From Aestuariibacter sp. GS-14 (GTDB taxonomy: Bacteria > Pseudomonadota > Gammaproteobacteria > Enterobacterales > Alteromonadaceae), in NCBI RefSeq assembly GCF_006494365.1, contig NZ_VHIP01000001.1, positions 186,001 through 250,000 of the forward strand: DNA of 64,000 nt, given 5' to 3'. How positions within the stretch are numbered: the stretch's first letter is position 1; the number at the start of each line of letters is the position of its first letter. Below are positions 37,060 to 45,353 of this stretch, piece by piece. The notes beneath the pieces were generated by a model, which was not told the DNA's origin, ran no database searches, and saw only the letters and a program-made list of their open reading frames with translations. A program made the translations under genes and the position numbers.

Positions 37060-38187
37060 TTATTTCCTCTTTAGAGTGTAAATACTGTGACCATAGTGCG
37101 TTGTTTCCGCCCTTATCCATTTGGTCATAATCCATTTTGTTCCTTTTACTACCGGCATTCCCGCATGATATGACGCAGTTAATACATTGAGATCGTCATC
37201 AACGTTGTCAAACATCAGTACACTGCCAGCAGGCGGATTTACCGTCAAGCCTTTACGCAAAAAGGCGGTTTCGCCTCCTTCCTCGGCTGGCTGTAAATAG
37301 CATATCTGCGTTTTAATTCGCTGACCGCCATCCTTTTGCATTTCGTGTAAAGCAGCATCGTTACCCACAAAGGCGTCGTAATGCGGCTTGTACTGCTGAT
37401 ATTGCTCATACTTCAGCACACTTAACGGTTCGCCCTGCGATGCGGGCAAGCCCGACAAGCTGGCAAGACGTTTCTCCACTTCAAGAGAAAACCAATCAAT
37501 ATGTGCACCACTGACCTGCAAATACGTACTGGTTCGTACTGAATTTGGTTTACCTTCGCCCGAAATCGGGTCGAAAATTAACGACGGCTGCATGTGAGGA
37601 TTAAACTTTAGTACAAAATGCCTGCATATCATAGGGCTGAACACATTTTGATACAAAGCAATACCGACATCCTTCATTTCCAGTGTAGGTTTCAATACCC
37701 TGTTTTTATTGTAGTTATTTAGGATTTCTGGAAAAGCGACCTCTCCTACCTCAGACTGTTTTGCGACAGAACGCGGCAAGTTAAGCTGAGTGGCAGTATC
37801 AGGGGCTATCGTCCAAAGCTGATTTACATAGTAATTGTAATAGTCGGTGTTCTCCGACATCATCAGTAATACCAGCAACGCCTCAATATTAGCCTTATTA
37901 GCCTCGGCATTGAGCCAGGCAATATCTGCACTGTCGGGGGCATCAGCGCTGAAGAATACTTTATTCAACACTGCGCGATAGGCTGCCCCAATCAATCCCT
38001 GCAGAAATTTGTCAGTAAGGTATTCATATGACGCTGAAGGACTGTCGTCTAGCAACGCATCAGCATATGCAAATGTGGCGGGCACATGACGCTGCTCTGC
38101 AAGCTTGCTGAGGGTTGCTATAGCCATTGACCGCTCTGGTCCTCGTAATGCCTGAAGCGCCCAATTAAAAGATTCTTGTGGGTTCAT
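37060..38187 (-). CDS. Prolyl-4-hydroxylase-like 2OG-Fe(II) oxygenase with helical N-terminus
   Basis: Residues about 1-150 of this 375-residue protein form helical, Sel1/TPR-like repeats. Residues about 165-365 form a P4H-type domain with YKPHYDAF (metal His and Asp), KTQICYLQPAEEGGETAF, PAGSVLMFDN, ASYHAGMPV (distal His) and KGTKWIMTKWIR (Lys for 2-oxoglutarate). It should hydroxylate a protein or peptide in the cytosol. It is 75 bp downstream of a TonB receptor gene, beyond a terminator. Confidence 0.86.
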   Translation of the reverse strand: MNPQESFNWALQALRGPERSMAIATLSKLAEQRHVPATFAYADALLDDSPSASYEYLTDKFLQGLIGAAYRAVLNKVFFSADAPDSADIAWLNAEANKANIEALLVLLMMSENTDYYNYYVNQLWTIAPDTATQLNLPRSVAKQSEVGEVAFPEILNNYNKNRVLKPTLEMKDVGIALYQNVFSPMICRHFVLKFNPHMQPSLIFDPISGEGKPNSVRTSTYLQVSGAHIDWFSLEVEKRLASLSGLPASQGEPLSVLKYEQYQQYKPHYDAFVGNDAALHEMQKDGGQRIKTQICYLQPAEEGGETAFLRKGLTVNPPAGSVLMFDNVDDDLNVLTASYHAGMPVVKGTKWIMTKWIRAETTHYGHSIYTLKRK

Positions 38188-38212
38188 GAACTTGTATTAA
38201 CTATGTTTTGGC

Positions 38213-38244
38213 AAAAAAAAAAGCCTCTTTTCAGAGGCTTTTTT
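38213..38244 (-). terminator. Terminator after the TonB-dependent receptor gene
   Basis: The stem AAGCCTCT (38221-38228) with AGAGGCTT (38233-38240) and a 4-nt loop is followed on the minus strand by ten T residues. The plus strand also has a six-T run. Confidence 0.9.
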
Positions 38245-38262
38245 AACATGTTTAGCTAATTC

Positions 38263-41097
38263 TTAGAAGCTCATGTTTACGCGAGCGTAACCAAAGCGTC
38301 CAGGTACTTCGTACATTGATGGGTCGAAGCTATTAGCGAATGTGCTGTACGATACTTCTGGATCAGTATCCCACACGTTGTTAACACCTACAGTAAAGCG
38401 CAGGTTGTCATTAAAGTGGTAGCTGAATGAAGCGTCGTGGTAAGCCATTGCTTCCAGTTCGTTTGTGCTGCCGCCATCTGGGTTGTAATCAGAACACAGA
38501 TCGTCGTCATATCCACCACCGATTGAACATGATTCAGTAGTGTTGCCGATGTAACGGATCAAATATGTTGCTGAGAAGTCTTCGTAGTTCCAGATTGCAG
38601 ACAGGTTAGAACGTACGCGAGGCACAACGTCACGGTCGCCAGCCTGACCAGCATCGTTAAACTTAGTTACTTCTTTAGATACCGGGTCGATTACCAGCGT
38701 AGTACGCTCGTCAACATAAGTACCATCCATTTGCAGGCGGAAATCACCCACAGAAGTTTCGAAGTTATACGCGATTTCCCAGTCGAAACCAGAGGTAGTT
38801 TGACCACCCAGGTTTACCAGACCATTGTACAGATCAACAATGTTACCTGCAGAACCACGTTGAATTAACGAACACAGTGTTACGCCATCGCCAGCACATG
38901 CATTCAGGATAGTTTGTGCGCCAACAGACGATACTGCGTTAGTTACTTCGATATCAAACATATCGAATGTTAAAGACAGGCCTTCTACAAACTCAGGGCT
39001 GTACACGAAACCAACTGTTGTACTTTCAGCTTCTTCAGCCATCAGATCCGGGTTACCACCAACGGTGATACGGATCTGAGAGTTAGGCTGCGTGTAGCCT
39101 GCTGGAATTCCCGCACAACCAGGCAGTGTTGGGTTTGCAGCTGCGCCGCCATTACACGGGTCAGTCAGTGGAGGGAAGCTGTCGCTTTGTCCACGGAACA
39201 ATTCAGAGATAGTAGGAGCACGGAATGCTTCAGACCATGTACCACGTAATAACAGGTCTTCTGTTACCTGCCACTTCACACCCACTTTAGAGTTTGTAGT
39301 GTCACCGAAGTTGCTGTAGTCAGAGTAACGAGTAGCCAGTTCAAGATCTAAGCGCTCAACTAATGGCAGACCTTCTAATACTGGTACAGCTAACTCTAAG
39401 TAAGCTTCTTCTACGCTGAATGAACCAGCTGTAGGCTGACGAGAGTTACCAGAAGTGATACCCGCTGCAATCAGCGCATCTGGCTGGTCATAACCAGACT
39501 GCCAGCGTTTTTCATAACCAGCAGCGAATGCCAGGTAGCCAGCAGGCAATTCGAACAGATCACCAGTAATGTTTGCTTGGTAGCTTTCAAGATTTGTACC
39601 CGCTGCATCCTGTGCAGTGAAGGTAATATAATCCAGCATTTCCTGCGTGATTGAACCTTCATACAGACCAGTAGAACCACCGAACAGATCTAACGGCACA
39701 CAACCATCGCTGGAAGAGTTACATACGTCAACATCACCAATAGCTTTCGCTACGCGGTCCATGTTCAACAGACCTTCAGTAATTTCGTTCTGAGCGATGT
39801 CTGCATAAGTATAGCCAACATCCCAGTAGAACTCTGAGCCTCCAACTTCAAGGATACCTTCGAAGCCACCGTTGAATTGGAACTGGTCAACGTTTTGAGA
39901 GAAAATACGGTAACCCGCTTCCATCATACGACGACCAAACAGGTACATTACCGCTGCGTCCTGATTGAAGCTGCCATCAGCATTTTCATAAACGCTTGCA
40001 TCAGTACTGATGTCTAAACCAGTAGGGTTGTAAGGGTTGTTAGCTGCCAGTGTGAAACCTTCATCACCAAACGCTGTACCGATGAACAGAGGCGTAGGAG
40101 CAAGTGCCTGTGCAGATTTACGGTTGTTGTAGAATGCAGTGGCAGTGGCAGTAATGTTATCAGTCAGTTCATAACGTGCCTGCGTGTAAACTGCAGTACG
40201 TTCCTGTGGTGTTGACAGGTAGTTAAATGGCGCGTAGTTAAAACGGCTGTCTGGTTCAACCCAGCTATTGATGCCACCATTGCCGTCACCCTGACCATTT
40301 ACACCCCAGAAATCACCCGCCTGGTCGTAACCGTAGTAGTAGAAACGGCCTTGTGGTGGAGCAGAAGAACCGCCGAAAGTAGGCGCTGTACCAAATACTG
40401 GAACTGCAGAGATCGCACGATCACCTGCCAGTGTTTGCTCTTCTTCTACATAGCTAACGTTCATGTAAACACTGCCGCGATCGCCAGCGAAACCGAAACC
40501 TACGTCGTATTGTTCTTTGTTACCGTCGTTGTAGCTTAAGTACTGACCTTGGTATGCACTTGCGTGGAAACCTTCAAAATCAGTACGAGTAATGATGTTA
40601 ACAACACCGGCGATCGCATCAGAACCGTATACTGCAGATGCACCGTCTTTCAGTACTTCGATGCGGTCGATGATGCTGGAAGGGATGTTGTTTAAGTCAA
40701 CAGCACCGCCCAGGCCTGGTACCCAGCGCTTGCCGTTTACCAATACCAGTGTACGGCCAGAACCGATACCACGGATGTTGATAGTAGTAGTACCGTCACC
40801 ACCGTTGTTGTTGTTGGTGTTGATTGCAGAACCAGCAGAAGGAATTGCCTGAAGAACGTCACCGATTGAGGTAATACCGAATTTTTCGATATCTACTGCT
40901 TCCATGACGGATACTGGGTTTGCACCCTCGATTTCTGTACGTTTGATACGAGAACCTGTTACGGAGATTTTCTCAATCGGCGCATCAGCTTCAGCTTCTT
41001 GAGAAAACGCAGCGTTTGGCGCTACCAATGCAGCAGACGCAGCACCGAAAGCACAGGCCAGCTTTACTGACTTAGCCAGTTTAGAGTTTGTAAACAT
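38263..41097 (-). CDS. Large TonB-dependent receptor, ligand unknown
   Basis: This 944-residue outer-membrane receptor has a long signal peptide ending AAFSQ, a TonB box IEKISVTGSRI, a plug (VSVMEAVDIEKFGITSIGDVLQAIPSAGS...NIRGIGSGRTLVLVNGKRWV...IDRIEVLKDGASAVYGSDAIAGVVNI) and a C-terminal barrel ending in Phe (ARVNMSF). This receptor subtype in Alteromonadales, Caulobacter and Xanthomonas is often linked to glycan or peptide uptake. Codon choice looks optimised, suggesting high expression. Its leader has 18 nt identical to that of the next receptor. Confidence 0.93.
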   Translation of the reverse strand: MFTNSKLAKSVKLACAFGAASAALVAPNAAFSQEAEADAPIEKISVTGSRIKRTEIEGANPVSVMEAVDIEKFGITSIGDVLQAIPSAGSAINTNNNNGGDGTTTINIRGIGSGRTLVLVNGKRWVPGLGGAVDLNNIPSSIIDRIEVLKDGASAVYGSDAIAGVVNIITRTDFEGFHASAYQGQYLSYNDGNKEQYDVGFGFAGDRGSVYMNVSYVEEEQTLAGDRAISAVPVFGTAPTFGGSSAPPQGRFYYYGYDQAGDFWGVNGQGDGNGGINSWVEPDSRFNYAPFNYLSTPQERTAVYTQARYELTDNITATATAFYNNRKSAQALAPTPLFIGTAFGDEGFTLAANNPYNPTGLDISTDASVYENADGSFNQDAAVMYLFGRRMMEAGYRIFSQNVDQFQFNGGFEGILEVGGSEFYWDVGYTYADIAQNEITEGLLNMDRVAKAIGDVDVCNSSSDGCVPLDLFGGSTGLYEGSITQEMLDYITFTAQDAAGTNLESYQANITGDLFELPAGYLAFAAGYEKRWQSGYDQPDALIAAGITSGNSRQPTAGSFSVEEAYLELAVPVLEGLPLVERLDLELATRYSDYSNFGDTTNSKVGVKWQVTEDLLLRGTWSEAFRAPTISELFRGQSDSFPPLTDPCNGGAAANPTLPGCAGIPAGYTQPNSQIRITVGGNPDLMAEEAESTTVGFVYSPEFVEGLSLTFDMFDIEVTNAVSSVGAQTILNACAGDGVTLCSLIQRGSAGNIVDLYNGLVNLGGQTTSGFDWEIAYNFETSVGDFRLQMDGTYVDERTTLVIDPVSKEVTKFNDAGQAGDRDVVPRVRSNLSAIWNYEDFSATYLIRYIGNTTESCSIGGGYDDDLCSDYNPDGGSTNELEAMAYHDASFSYHFNDNLRFTVGVNNVWDTDPEVSYSTFANSFDPSMYEVPGRFGYARVNMSF

Positions 41098-41100
41098 GTA

Positions 41101-41118
41101 TTGTCTCCCTGGACCACT
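41101..41118 (-). promoter_or_regulatory. Shared receptor leader motif, copy 1
   Basis: The minus strand reads AGTGGTCCAGGGAGACAA directly before the start codon of the receptor at 41097. GGGAGA is the ribosome-binding site. The same 18 nt precede the second receptor (44400-44383). Identity beyond the ribosome site suggests joint regulation at mRNA level, by a protein or small RNA. Confidence 0.7.
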
Positions 41119-41153
41119 ATTTACTTGTTATGTATGTCGATTAAACACGACTT

Positions 41154-41177
41154 TTTATAGACGAGACGCAATGCGTC
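41154..41177 (-). promoter_or_regulatory. Possible promoter and operator of the receptor at 38-41 kb
   Basis: TATAAA (41159-41154) is a good -10 element about 55 nt before the start codon. Just upstream, where a -35 would be, lies the perfect 13-bp dyad GACGCA-A-TGCGTC (41165-41177), a plausible repressor or activator site. The regulator is unknown. Confidence 0.35.
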
Positions 41178-41375
41178 AGCCACGATAATAACCAGATAGC
41201 GCCAAAGGGGTCAACACTCATAGAGGCTTGTATTCCGAAAAGTTCCGGAGAATTGCTAATAAAAAATTCTTATCGTAAAGTTATCCTTACAGTGTGTTAA
41301 TAAAAATTCACTAAATTGATGTTGCCATTTTAACCAGACCAACGCACTTGACCCAGCATCTTTAAGCATTTTTAC

Positions 41376-41417
41376 CTTTAATTTCATAACCTTTACGTAA
41401 AGGTTATGAAATTAAAG
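41376..41417. repeat. Perfect 42-bp palindrome
   Basis: Bases 41376-41396 and 41397-41417 are exact reverse complements with no spacer (half-site CTTTAATTTCATAACCTTTAC). It lies between the two receptor genes and its right end overlaps the terminator hairpin of the upstream receptor. No transposase or further repeat copies are seen. Confidence 0.9.
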
Positions 41418-41436
41418 CCCCTGAAATCAGGGGCTT
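41415..41436 (-). terminator. Terminator-like hairpin after the Oar-like receptor gene
   Basis: The stem AAGCCCCT with AGGGGCTT follows the receptor stop on the minus strand by 7 nt. Only TTTAATTT follows, which is a modest T run and the beginning of the 42-bp palindrome, so two stacked hairpins may act together. Confidence 0.6.
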
Positions 41437-41443
41437 CGACTAA

Positions 41444-44380
41444 TTAATATCTCAGGCTTGCACTAAAACGGAAGTATCTTGGTGTTTGCCAGTTTGTTGG
41501 CTGACCATAGAAGCTATCCATTGTAGGCATCACTCCCAAAGCGTGATCCGAACTTTCGTCATCGTAAATCTCATACACTTCGGTTACCGTGTCATTGTTA
41601 AATACGTTGAACACATCTGCACGCAGTGTCAGATCGTAATCATCGCCCAGATCCATGCTATAACTTGCAGTCAGGTCCAACGACCAGTTGCTTGGTGTGG
41701 TTCCCAGTGAACCGCGTGGTACCAGTTCACCCTGTGCATAGAACGATTCTGAACCGTATTCACGGGCGAATTCGTCGGTTGGGTGATAACCAAACGCGTT
41801 GATAGGACGACCACTTTGCCACTGTAAATTGGCGCCGATTAGCAAACCATCTGCAACCTGGTATGAACCAAAGATTTTCACCATATGGCGGCGATCATTG
41901 GGCAGGTTACCGTAGGCACCATCCAATAACCCTGGTTGGTCGAATAAGGTAGTTAAACCTGCATCATCCTGACCGTTGTCTGAGCGGACATAACCTTCGT
42001 TGTTACCCCAGCTATGCGACCAAGTGTATGCCGCATTTAATAACCACTCACCATCCCAGGCTTTCTGGAATGTCAGGTCAATGGCCGCATACTTACGAAT
42101 AGACTCAGGATAACCTAAATCATCGGCAGGAATTGTATAGGTATCCAGTGCTAACGGACCATCTCCATCCGGATCGGTTGTAATCGTAATTGCACTACCA
42201 GGGTTGGTCAGTACATAGTAATGGAAACCGGTACACTCGGTACAAGACTCACCATATTCACGTTCCAGATACTGGTTGAAGCCATAGTCAATTGCCACGT
42301 CCTCGATCGTCGTAGCCAGTTCACGGTAAGTCCCCTGGATTGCTACACTCCAATCATCGGTAAGTTGCAATTGATAGCCGGCAATAAACTCATCTGAGTA
42401 CATTGGGTCGATATCGGCGTCTACAATTTCATCAGGTGATGGAACATCGCCATCGGAGTAAATAATGGTTTCACGAGTTTGTTCGCCGTCAAAGTTTGGA
42501 ATATCCAGTGACTCATCTGCATAACCAGTCCAGGCGCGGAATTCGTGGATGTAGGTTTCTGCACCTGACAGGCGAATGTTAGTATTCGCAGCAATTGGAA
42601 GGTAGTAGCGGCCAAAGCTACCCCACACTTTAGACTCCCCATCGCCATTCACGTCGTATACAAAACCAACACGCGGCGCCCAAAGATTATCCAGTTTAAT
42701 AAACGTATCACCCGCACCGTTGAAGTTCTCAAAAGAGTCGTTACGCAACCCGAGGTTTAATACCAGATTATCGGTTACTTGCCACTGGTCCTGAATGTAG
42801 AATGCGAGGTTTTCAGATTCAAAAGCCCCACCAGAAGAGTAAGTCCGTCGACGAACTTCAGTTGGCGTTGGATTTGCGGGATCAGTTACATCGTCAATGT
42901 AGATAAGGTAATACGCGCCACCAGAGTTAATAGTAGTTTGCACTGCCGTTAACTTTTCAAAATCCACACCAAAACGAATTTCGTGATCGCCCAGATACCA
43001 GTCTGCATCTAAACGCAATACTTCGCGCTCGTCATTACCTTGACCATAAGTAAAGTTCGCCCAGTTACCTACTGCAGTGTAAAGCTGATTAGCATATGAG
43101 TATTCATAGACAGCCGGGTTTACATCTAACGCGCTGGTTACTGAACGATTAGCTTTGTTCAGACCCCATTGGGCAGATACCGAAAAGTCGTCTGTAAGGA
43201 TACTGGTGTATTTTACGGTATAGTTTTTACCGCCTTCCTGAGTAAGACCAACTGCATCCGCATCAGGATTGTACACACCGCTCTCGTAACGGTAAGAATA
43301 GTTAACCTGATCACTTTCATCAGAGAAACCGGTAAATTCCAGAATGTTAGAGTCGTTGATGTACCAATCGAGTTTTACGCCCCAAAACGCGTCGTCGTCT
43401 TCATCTTTGTATTTATAAGTGGTATCACCCAGAGTGTTGCCTGAATATTTAAATACATCTGAGCGTGGGTTGTACAGCACATAGAAAAACAATTCGTCTT
43501 CAATAGCTGCACCACTAGCCCACAGGTTCACATCCCAATAATCATTTTGGTCATCGGTATTATTTATGCGTAAGCCATCACCTTGTTTGGTACTTGGCTT
43601 GTCTTCGCGCAGCGCATCTGGTTCGTAAATGGCGTTCACGCCCCATTTAAATTCGTTTGAACCAGACTTGGTTTTGGCGTTAATTACACCACCAGTCACA
43701 CGGCCAAACTCAGCAGAATATCCACCGGTTTTAACTTCGAACGATTCAAACATTTCAAATGGCGGGTTTGATGAACCCACACCAGTACGGAAGTTCGTCA
43801 GGTTCAAACCATTCACGTAGTAAGCGTTTTCCGCAACCGAAGCGCCACCAATTGACGGCAAATCGCCAAACGCAGAGTCGCCTTTAGTAGTGCCCGGAGC
43901 GAGTAATGCAACACCGGTAAAATCGCGTGGTACGGGCACTTTGTCCAGTGTTAACGCGTCAACTACAATACCGGTACTGCTGCTGGTAACGTCAACCATA
44001 GCTACCGTTGTTCCGACAACAGAAATGCGTTCTACGTTGTCTTCCAGTAATGTGATATCAATATTAGTTTTGCCACTGATACCTACTGTGATTTCATCCT
44101 GAATAGTGGTTTGGAAACCTACCTTTTCAGCAGTAACCTTATACGTACCGGGTGGTAGTAATGGGAAACGGAATACGCCGTTTTCCCCGGTAGTAACCGT
44201 ACGCACCAAACCCGTATCCACGTTTTCAATTGTCACCGTGGCGCCGGTTAATACCGAACCTTGACTTGTTACTGCGTTACCAGTAATGAACCCGTTTGTG
44301 TTTGCCGCCAGAACGGGCATTGCCATTCCCAGCGTTGCCGCAACTGCTAGTGCAGTAAGGCTTCTTTTCATTTTTATCAT
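41444..44380 (-). CDS. Oar-like TonB-dependent receptor with N-terminal carboxypeptidase-regulatory domain
   Basis: The 978 residues comprise a signal peptide ending VLAANT and an N-terminal beta-sandwich of the carboxypeptidase-regulatory type (TGNAVTSQGSVLTGATVTIENVDTG...FRFPLLPPGTYKVTAEKVGFQ). A plug and a large barrel ending in Tyr (FSASLRY) follow. Oar-type receptors take up or export peptides or proteins in several Proteobacteria and Myxococcus. ATG 44380 is supported by its spacing to GGGAGA in the shared leader. The ligand is unknown. Confidence 0.92.
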   Translation of the reverse strand: MIKMKRSLTALAVAATLGMAMPVLAANTNGFITGNAVTSQGSVLTGATVTIENVDTGLVRTVTTGENGVFRFPLLPPGTYKVTAEKVGFQTTIQDEITVGISGKTNIDITLLEDNVERISVVGTTVAMVDVTSSSTGIVVDALTLDKVPVPRDFTGVALLAPGTTKGDSAFGDLPSIGGASVAENAYYVNGLNLTNFRTGVGSSNPPFEMFESFEVKTGGYSAEFGRVTGGVINAKTKSGSNEFKWGVNAIYEPDALREDKPSTKQGDGLRINNTDDQNDYWDVNLWASGAAIEDELFFYVLYNPRSDVFKYSGNTLGDTTYKYKDEDDDAFWGVKLDWYINDSNILEFTGFSDESDQVNYSYRYESGVYNPDADAVGLTQEGGKNYTVKYTSILTDDFSVSAQWGLNKANRSVTSALDVNPAVYEYSYANQLYTAVGNWANFTYGQGNDEREVLRLDADWYLGDHEIRFGVDFEKLTAVQTTINSGGAYYLIYIDDVTDPANPTPTEVRRRTYSSGGAFESENLAFYIQDQWQVTDNLVLNLGLRNDSFENFNGAGDTFIKLDNLWAPRVGFVYDVNGDGESKVWGSFGRYYLPIAANTNIRLSGAETYIHEFRAWTGYADESLDIPNFDGEQTRETIIYSDGDVPSPDEIVDADIDPMYSDEFIAGYQLQLTDDWSVAIQGTYRELATTIEDVAIDYGFNQYLEREYGESCTECTGFHYYVLTNPGSAITITTDPDGDGPLALDTYTIPADDLGYPESIRKYAAIDLTFQKAWDGEWLLNAAYTWSHSWGNNEGYVRSDNGQDDAGLTTLFDQPGLLDGAYGNLPNDRRHMVKIFGSYQVADGLLIGANLQWQSGRPINAFGYHPTDEFAREYGSESFYAQGELVPRGSLGTTPSNWSLDLTASYSMDLGDDYDLTLRADVFNVFNNDTVTEVYEIYDDESSDHALGVMPTMDSFYGQPTNWQTPRYFRFSASLRY

Positions 44381-44382
44381 GC

Positions 44383-44400
44383 TTGTCTCCCTGGACCACT
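44383..44400 (-). promoter_or_regulatory. Shared receptor leader motif, copy 2
   Basis: This copy is identical over 18 nt to 41118-41101 and sits in the same place before a TonB-dependent receptor start, with GGGAGA as the ribosome-binding site. The sequences differ immediately outside the 18 nt. Confidence 0.7.
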
Positions 44401-44803
44401 GAAGTGCTAACTTCGTCGTAATCGATTCGTTTTTTAAACGATATTTTAGAGTTGAAGTGGGAAATCCCCGGGAGAATGGTAATAGCTAAATAGACTTTAG
44501 TTCAATTTGTAGGATGAAAAGATTGTGTAAAGTATACAATTTAAACCACTGATTAGAATAAATTAATCTACTACCAAGAACGAATAAAACAACAACTAAA
44601 CAAAAAACAAACATTATTGATACATTGAAGTGGAAATAATAACCAGCCAAATATGGTTGGTTTCATTTAGCCTGATTTCGAGACGATTTGTCGCATCTTT
44701 AACAAACCTTTTCAATTGCCGCTTTTTTAGGCCTGTTTCGCTGTCAATTTCATCAGTTTTTCACATTCATTTAATAAATTTTGCGCACTTGTACTCGACA
44801 TCC
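44401..44803. other. Intergenic region upstream of the Oar-like receptor
   Basis: These AT-rich 403 bp probably hold the receptor promoter on the minus strand. A diverged copy of the 33-bp repeat core (ATTGAAGTGGAAATAA, about 44624-44640) is visible. I see no small gene or clear operator. Confidence 0.4.
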
Positions 44804-44869
44804 CAATCAGACAAGCTATAAATGAAGTGGACATAACAATCAGACAAGCTATAAATGAAGTGGACATAA
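44804..44869 (+). repeat. Perfect tandem duplication, two 33-bp units
   Basis: Bases 44804-44836 are repeated exactly at 44837-44869. Each unit contains ATGAAGTGGACATAA, which reads as a four-codon mini-ORF (Met-Lys-Trp-Thr-stop). The duplication ends 17 bp before the ComFB-like start. Exact identity suggests a recent event. Confidence 0.9.
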
Positions 44870-44885
44870 CAATAAGGAATATTCC

Positions 44886-45158
44886 GTGAAGTTAGATGAC
44901 GACATTCATAATTATTACGAACATCTGGTATTGGATCGTATTTCGCATTTAGGTCTCGACCAAACTAAAACGGCGGATTACCTTGCCGATTTATGTTGTC
45001 TTGCGTTGAATCAGGTGCCGCCTCGCTACATTCGTTACGAAGTAGACATGGCGTTTTATTTACCGCAAAGCGAACGTCAGCAAATGGAAATGAACGTTGA
45101 ATATGCGGTTGAGAAGGCGATTAAATTTTTAGACCAGGTTTCCCGTAAAGAAAGATAA
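44886..45158 (+). CDS. ComFB-family protein
   Basis: This 90-residue cytosolic protein matches the ComFB family: an N-terminal NYYEHLVLDRI, the hallmark DLCCLALNQVPPRYIRYEVDMAFY (Cys-Cys then Leu-Asn-x-x-Pro-Pro-x-Tyr) and a C-terminal helix. Some ComFB proteins in other phyla bind cyclic dinucleotides; the role here is unknown. The start is GTG 44886, with AAGGA 7 nt upstream. Confidence 0.82.
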   Translation: MKLDDDIHNYYEHLVLDRISHLGLDQTKTADYLADLCCLALNQVPPRYIRYEVDMAFYLPQSERQQMEMNVEYAVEKAIKFLDQVSRKER

Positions 45159-45177
45159 CCTGAAGTGTGAGGGATTT

Positions 45178-45289
45178 GGGTGGCAGACTCCCAGCCACAT
45201 CCCGGCACATGAGTCGTCTGCTGCGGCTGCTCCCTTCCAGGCCTGACCGGGTTCACAGAGTATCATTGCGAGAGGACCAAGAGTCCACC
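45178..45289 (-). ncRNA. ffs: Signal recognition particle RNA (4.5S)
   Basis: The minus strand folds into the bacterial SRP RNA hairpin: ends GGTGGACTC with GAGTCTGCCACC, and the conserved apical domain with GGTCAGGCCTGGAAGGGAGCAGCC and CCGGGATG. It works with Ffh to target membrane proteins. The ends are estimated to within a few bases. Confidence 0.95.
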
Positions 45290-45290
45290 A

Positions 45291-45319
45291 TAGAAAACTG
45301 CGCTCCTTTCCAGGAGCGC
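45291..45319 (-). terminator. Hairpin and T-run between the dehydrogenase gene and ffs
   Basis: The stem GCGCTCCT (45300-45307) with AGGAGCGC (45312-45319) has a 4-nt loop and is followed on the minus strand by AGTTTTCTA. It fits a terminator for the dehydrogenase gene. It also lies in the 5' leader of the SRP RNA precursor predicted from the promoter at 45325-45353. Confidence 0.65.
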
Positions 45320-45324
45320 GGCGC

Positions 45325-45353
45325 ATTATGACGACTTGTGTCGCAAAGTTCAA
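45325..45353 (-). promoter_or_regulatory. Probable ffs promoter
   Basis: On the minus strand TTGAAC (45353-45348), a 17-bp spacer and CATAAT (45330-45325) are followed by a GC-rich discriminator (GCGCCGCG), as in stable-RNA promoters. The -35 overlaps the stop codon of the dehydrogenase gene. Confidence 0.6.
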
